From Sinosporangium siamense (GTDB taxonomy: Bacteria > Actinomycetota > Actinomycetes > Streptosporangiales > Streptosporangiaceae): a stretch of DNA of 64,000 nt. Position numbers and translations under genes: made by a program. The stretch spans positions 22,509 through 86,508 of the forward strand of contig NZ_BOOW01000053.1 of the NCBI RefSeq assembly GCF_016863435.1, in the 5' to 3' direction. The notes below the pieces were generated by a model. It saw only the letters and a program-made list of their open reading frames with translations, did not search any database and was not told the origin of the DNA. Below, piece by piece: positions 62,054 to 64,000 of this stretch (its first letter is position 1; the number at the start of each line of letters is the position of its first letter).

Positions 62054-63229
62054 TTGTCCGAGAGCCTTCTCCGCGACGCCGACAGCGCCTGCGACGCCGT
62101 CATCGACCTGCGCCGCGCCCTCCACCGTGAACCCGAACTCGGACTCGACCTCCCGAAGACGCAGGCCCGTCTGCTCGCCGCCCTCGAACCCCTCGACCTG
62201 CCGACCACACTCGGCCGCGCCTCCAGCTCAGTCGTCGTGCGCCTCGACGGCGACCAGCCGGGCCCGCTCACCCTGCTGCGCGCCGACATGGACGCGCTCC
62301 CCGTCACCGAACGCACCGGCTTGCCGTACACGAGCGAGGTGCCCGGCGCGATGCACGCCTGCGGGCACGACGCCCACACCGCGATGCTGATGGGCGCCGC
62401 CCACGTGCTCCACGCCCGCCGCGCCGAACTCTGCGGCACGGCACTGCTCGTCTTCCAGCCGGGGGAGGAGGGGTACGGCGGATGCCGGAAAATGATCGGC
62501 GAGGGCCTCCTCGACCCCCTGCCCGACCGGGCCTTCGCCCTGCACCAGTCGCCCACGCTGGCCTCGGGCCACGTGGCGACCCGGCCCGGGCCGCTGCTCG
62601 CCGCCGGCGACGTCTTCCAGGTGACGGTCACCGGCCGCGGCGGCCACGCCTCCCGCCCCCACGAGGCCGACGACGTGCTCGGCGCCGCCGCCGCGCTCGT
62701 GCCCGCGCTCCACGCGCGCGCCGCCAGAGCCGCCGACCCCGCTCGCCCGTGGCAGGTCTACGTCAGCACCGTCAACGCCGGCACCGCCCCCGGCGTCATC
62801 GCCGACCGCGCCGTCCTCACCGGCGGCACCCGCACCCTCGAGGAGTCCGCCCGCGCTCGCGCCGTCACCCTCGTCGGCGAGGTCGCCACCGGCATCGCCG
62901 AGGCCCACGGCTGCGCCGCCGAGGTGACGTGGACCTCCATCGCCCCCGCCACCGTCAACGACCCCGATCAGACCACCCTCGCCCTCGACACCGCGACCGC
63001 CCTGCTCGGCGCCGACCGTGTGCACATCCTCGAACGCCCGGCCTTCGCCTCCGAGGACTTCGGCCACGTGCTGGCCCGGGTGCCGGGCACCCTTTTGCAA
63101 CTCGGCACCCGGCCACCGGGGGCACTCGACCCCGCGCCGAACCACTCGCCTCTGATGTGCTTGGACGAGGGCGCCCTCGTCACGGGGGTGGCGCTGTACG
63201 CGGCTCTCGCTCTTGCTCCCGCGGAGTGA
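62054..63229 (+). CDS. M20-family amidohydrolase (hippurate/N-acyl-amino-acid hydrolase-like)
   Basis: TTG at 62054 with AGAGAGG at the right distance gives a family-like start, SESLLRDADSACDAV; an in-frame ATG at 62021 without such a site would add 11 residues. Metal ligands are Cys103 and His105 in MHACGHDAHTAM, and a Glu pair in FQPGEEGYGG. A bacterial dimerisation insert with GRGGHASRPHEADD follows, then APGVIADRAVLTGGTRT. Enzymes of this branch cleave N-acyl or N-aryl amino acids. It is divergent from an importer, suggesting the imported solute is an N-substituted amino acid (inference). Confidence 0.9.
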   Translation: MSESLLRDADSACDAVIDLRRALHREPELGLDLPKTQARLLAALEPLDLPTTLGRASSSVVVRLDGDQPGPLTLLRADMDALPVTERTGLPYTSEVPGAMHACGHDAHTAMLMGAAHVLHARRAELCGTALLVFQPGEEGYGGCRKMIGEGLLDPLPDRAFALHQSPTLASGHVATRPGPLLAAGDVFQVTVTGRGGHASRPHEADDVLGAAAALVPALHARAARAADPARPWQVYVSTVNAGTAPGVIADRAVLTGGTRTLEESARARAVTLVGEVATGIAEAHGCAAEVTWTSIAPATVNDPDQTTLALDTATALLGADRVHILERPAFASEDFGHVLARVPGTLLQLGTRPPGALDPAPNHSPLMCLDEGALVTGVALYAALALAPAE

Positions 63230-63257
63230 CCGATGTTTCGAAATCAAAATCTCAAAA

Positions 63258-64000
63258 CTAGGTTTTGAGACAGCGGTAGATCGTCGCCCGCGAGACGCCG
63301 AACCGCTCGGCGATCTCGTCTGCGCTCCGCCCTGAGGCGTGCATAAGGCGCGCCTGCGCGGCCTGCGCCTCCGAGAGCGCCGAGGGCCGTCCGCCGCTCC
63401 GCCCCCGGGGGTGTGCCCTCCCGGCGTCCTTGGGCCGCTCGGCGACCTCGAGGTCCGCGTCCCCGAGCAGCGCCCTGGCGCCGTCGAGGATGAGCCGCCT
63501 GAGCCGGTCCACGGGCACGTCGCGGAAGAGCAGCACCGGGTCGCCGAGGCCCGCCACCACCTGGCAGGCGCGCACCCGCTCCTCAAGGTCGCAGCCGGGG
63601 CCGGCGACCAGGTCGTTGGCCAGCGTGATCGCGGCCCGGAACCGCTCGGCCACCGGGGCCTGGACCAGCAGCGTCATGTCCCTGACAAGCATGCTCAACG
63701 TCTCGCGGTGACGCAGGTGGACGTCGACGTAGCCCTCGATCGCCCGCCACCGCACCGCCTCCGGCGCTCCATGCGTCTCCGCCTCGTTGAGCACCTCTTC
63801 GAGCTCGTCCAGCAGGGGCAGCGTGAGGTGCCGGAGGATCTCGTCCTTGGACGCGAAGTGGTAGTACAGCGCGGCCTTGGTGATGCCCACCCGGTCGGCG
63901 ACGGCCTGCATGGATGTGGCGCGATAGCCGCGGGCCGCGAACAGGGCGCGTGCGGCGTCGAGGATCCGCTGGGAGGTCGCCTGGGTGGCGCCCGGGACGC
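63258..64000 (-). CDS. TetR-family regulator with an extra C-terminal HTH (partial)
   Basis: The gene runs off the right edge; its start is beyond base 64000. The visible first residues ATQATSQRILDAARALFAA, RGYRATSMQAVADRVGITKA and ALYYHFASKDEILRHL are the TetR DNA-binding domain, followed by a helical TetR core. The last 45 residues (GRPSALSEAQAAQARLMHAS, SADEIAERFGVSRATIYRCL) form a second helix-turn-helix of resolvase/invertase (HTH_7) type. The stop lies 29 bases from that of the convergent amidohydrolase, which it may control. Confidence 0.88.
   Translation of the reverse strand, partial: VPGATQATSQRILDAARALFAARGYRATSMQAVADRVGITKAALYYHFASKDEILRHLTLPLLDELEEVLNEAETHGAPEAVRWRAIEGYVDVHLRHRETLSMLVRDMTLLVQAPVAERFRAAITLANDLVAGPGCDLEERVRACQVVAGLGDPVLLFRDVPVDRLRRLILDGARALLGDADLEVAERPKDAGRAHPRGRSGGRPSALSEAQAAQARLMHASGRSADEIAERFGVSRATIYRCLKT

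Overview
The window is high-GC actinomycete DNA (mostly around 70 percent G+C, GTG and TTG starts, short 4-base overlaps such as ATGA). The gene content fits a spore-forming Actinomycetota such as the Streptosporangiaceae or Streptomyces: an NRPS terminus, an AA10 chitin/cellulose oxygenase, DUF4429 and SAV_915-like proteins, and an XRE regulator. Genus is not settled by what can be seen.

Layout. 1-5208: the 3' end of a non-ribosomal peptide cluster. It has an adenylation/carrier/thioester-reductase terminus, an exporter, an O-methyltransferase, an MbtH protein and a free carrier protein, closed by a strong terminator. 5390-8474: a scarred stretch with TnpB-type right-end relics lacking a transposase, a dead LuxR tail, a secreted phytase-like esterase and a GNAT. 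8481-23315: aerobic (CobG/CobN) cobalamin genes, with cobN under a B12 riboswitch, then cobG-cobH-small ORF-cobIJ, convergent cobK, and cobL. An asparaginase, a cysteine desulfurase, an imine-reductase-like gene and a PPOX protein are interspersed. In-frame tandem repeats have expanded in cobN, in cobG and between cobH and cobIJ.

23376-34380: a frameshifted DUF4429 gene, a secreted AA10 oxygenase, a DUF305 lipoprotein and a gene-poor stretch. Next comes a rearrangement scar where a RidA fragment, an N-terminally truncated aldehyde dehydrogenase and the tail of an MHS transporter meet. A 38-bp repeat array, a gamma-glutamyltransferase and a lactate permease follow. 34638-49147: regulators, a DHA2 exporter, modABC with a TOBE regulator, a TAP-type hydrolase, a haloalkane dehalogenase, and several relics (NodB deacetylase, old yellow enzyme, ECF sigma).

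49148-53514: an island of visibly lower G+C, entered at a 44-nt tRNA-Gly 3' fragment and followed by a second tRNA-like boundary. It carries two overlapping unknown genes (50772-52783). The first has a D...ExK nuclease-like core, making this the best candidate for an undescribed (possibly defence) system. 53594-64000: an ArsR/MFS pair with an operator between them. A compact catabolic unit follows: an SsuABC-like importer, an ABM-like protein, a GntR regulator, an archaeal-type aspartate-semialdehyde dehydrogenase and an Ldh-family dehydrogenase, with a divergent M20 amidohydrolase and a TetR regulator carrying an extra HTH.
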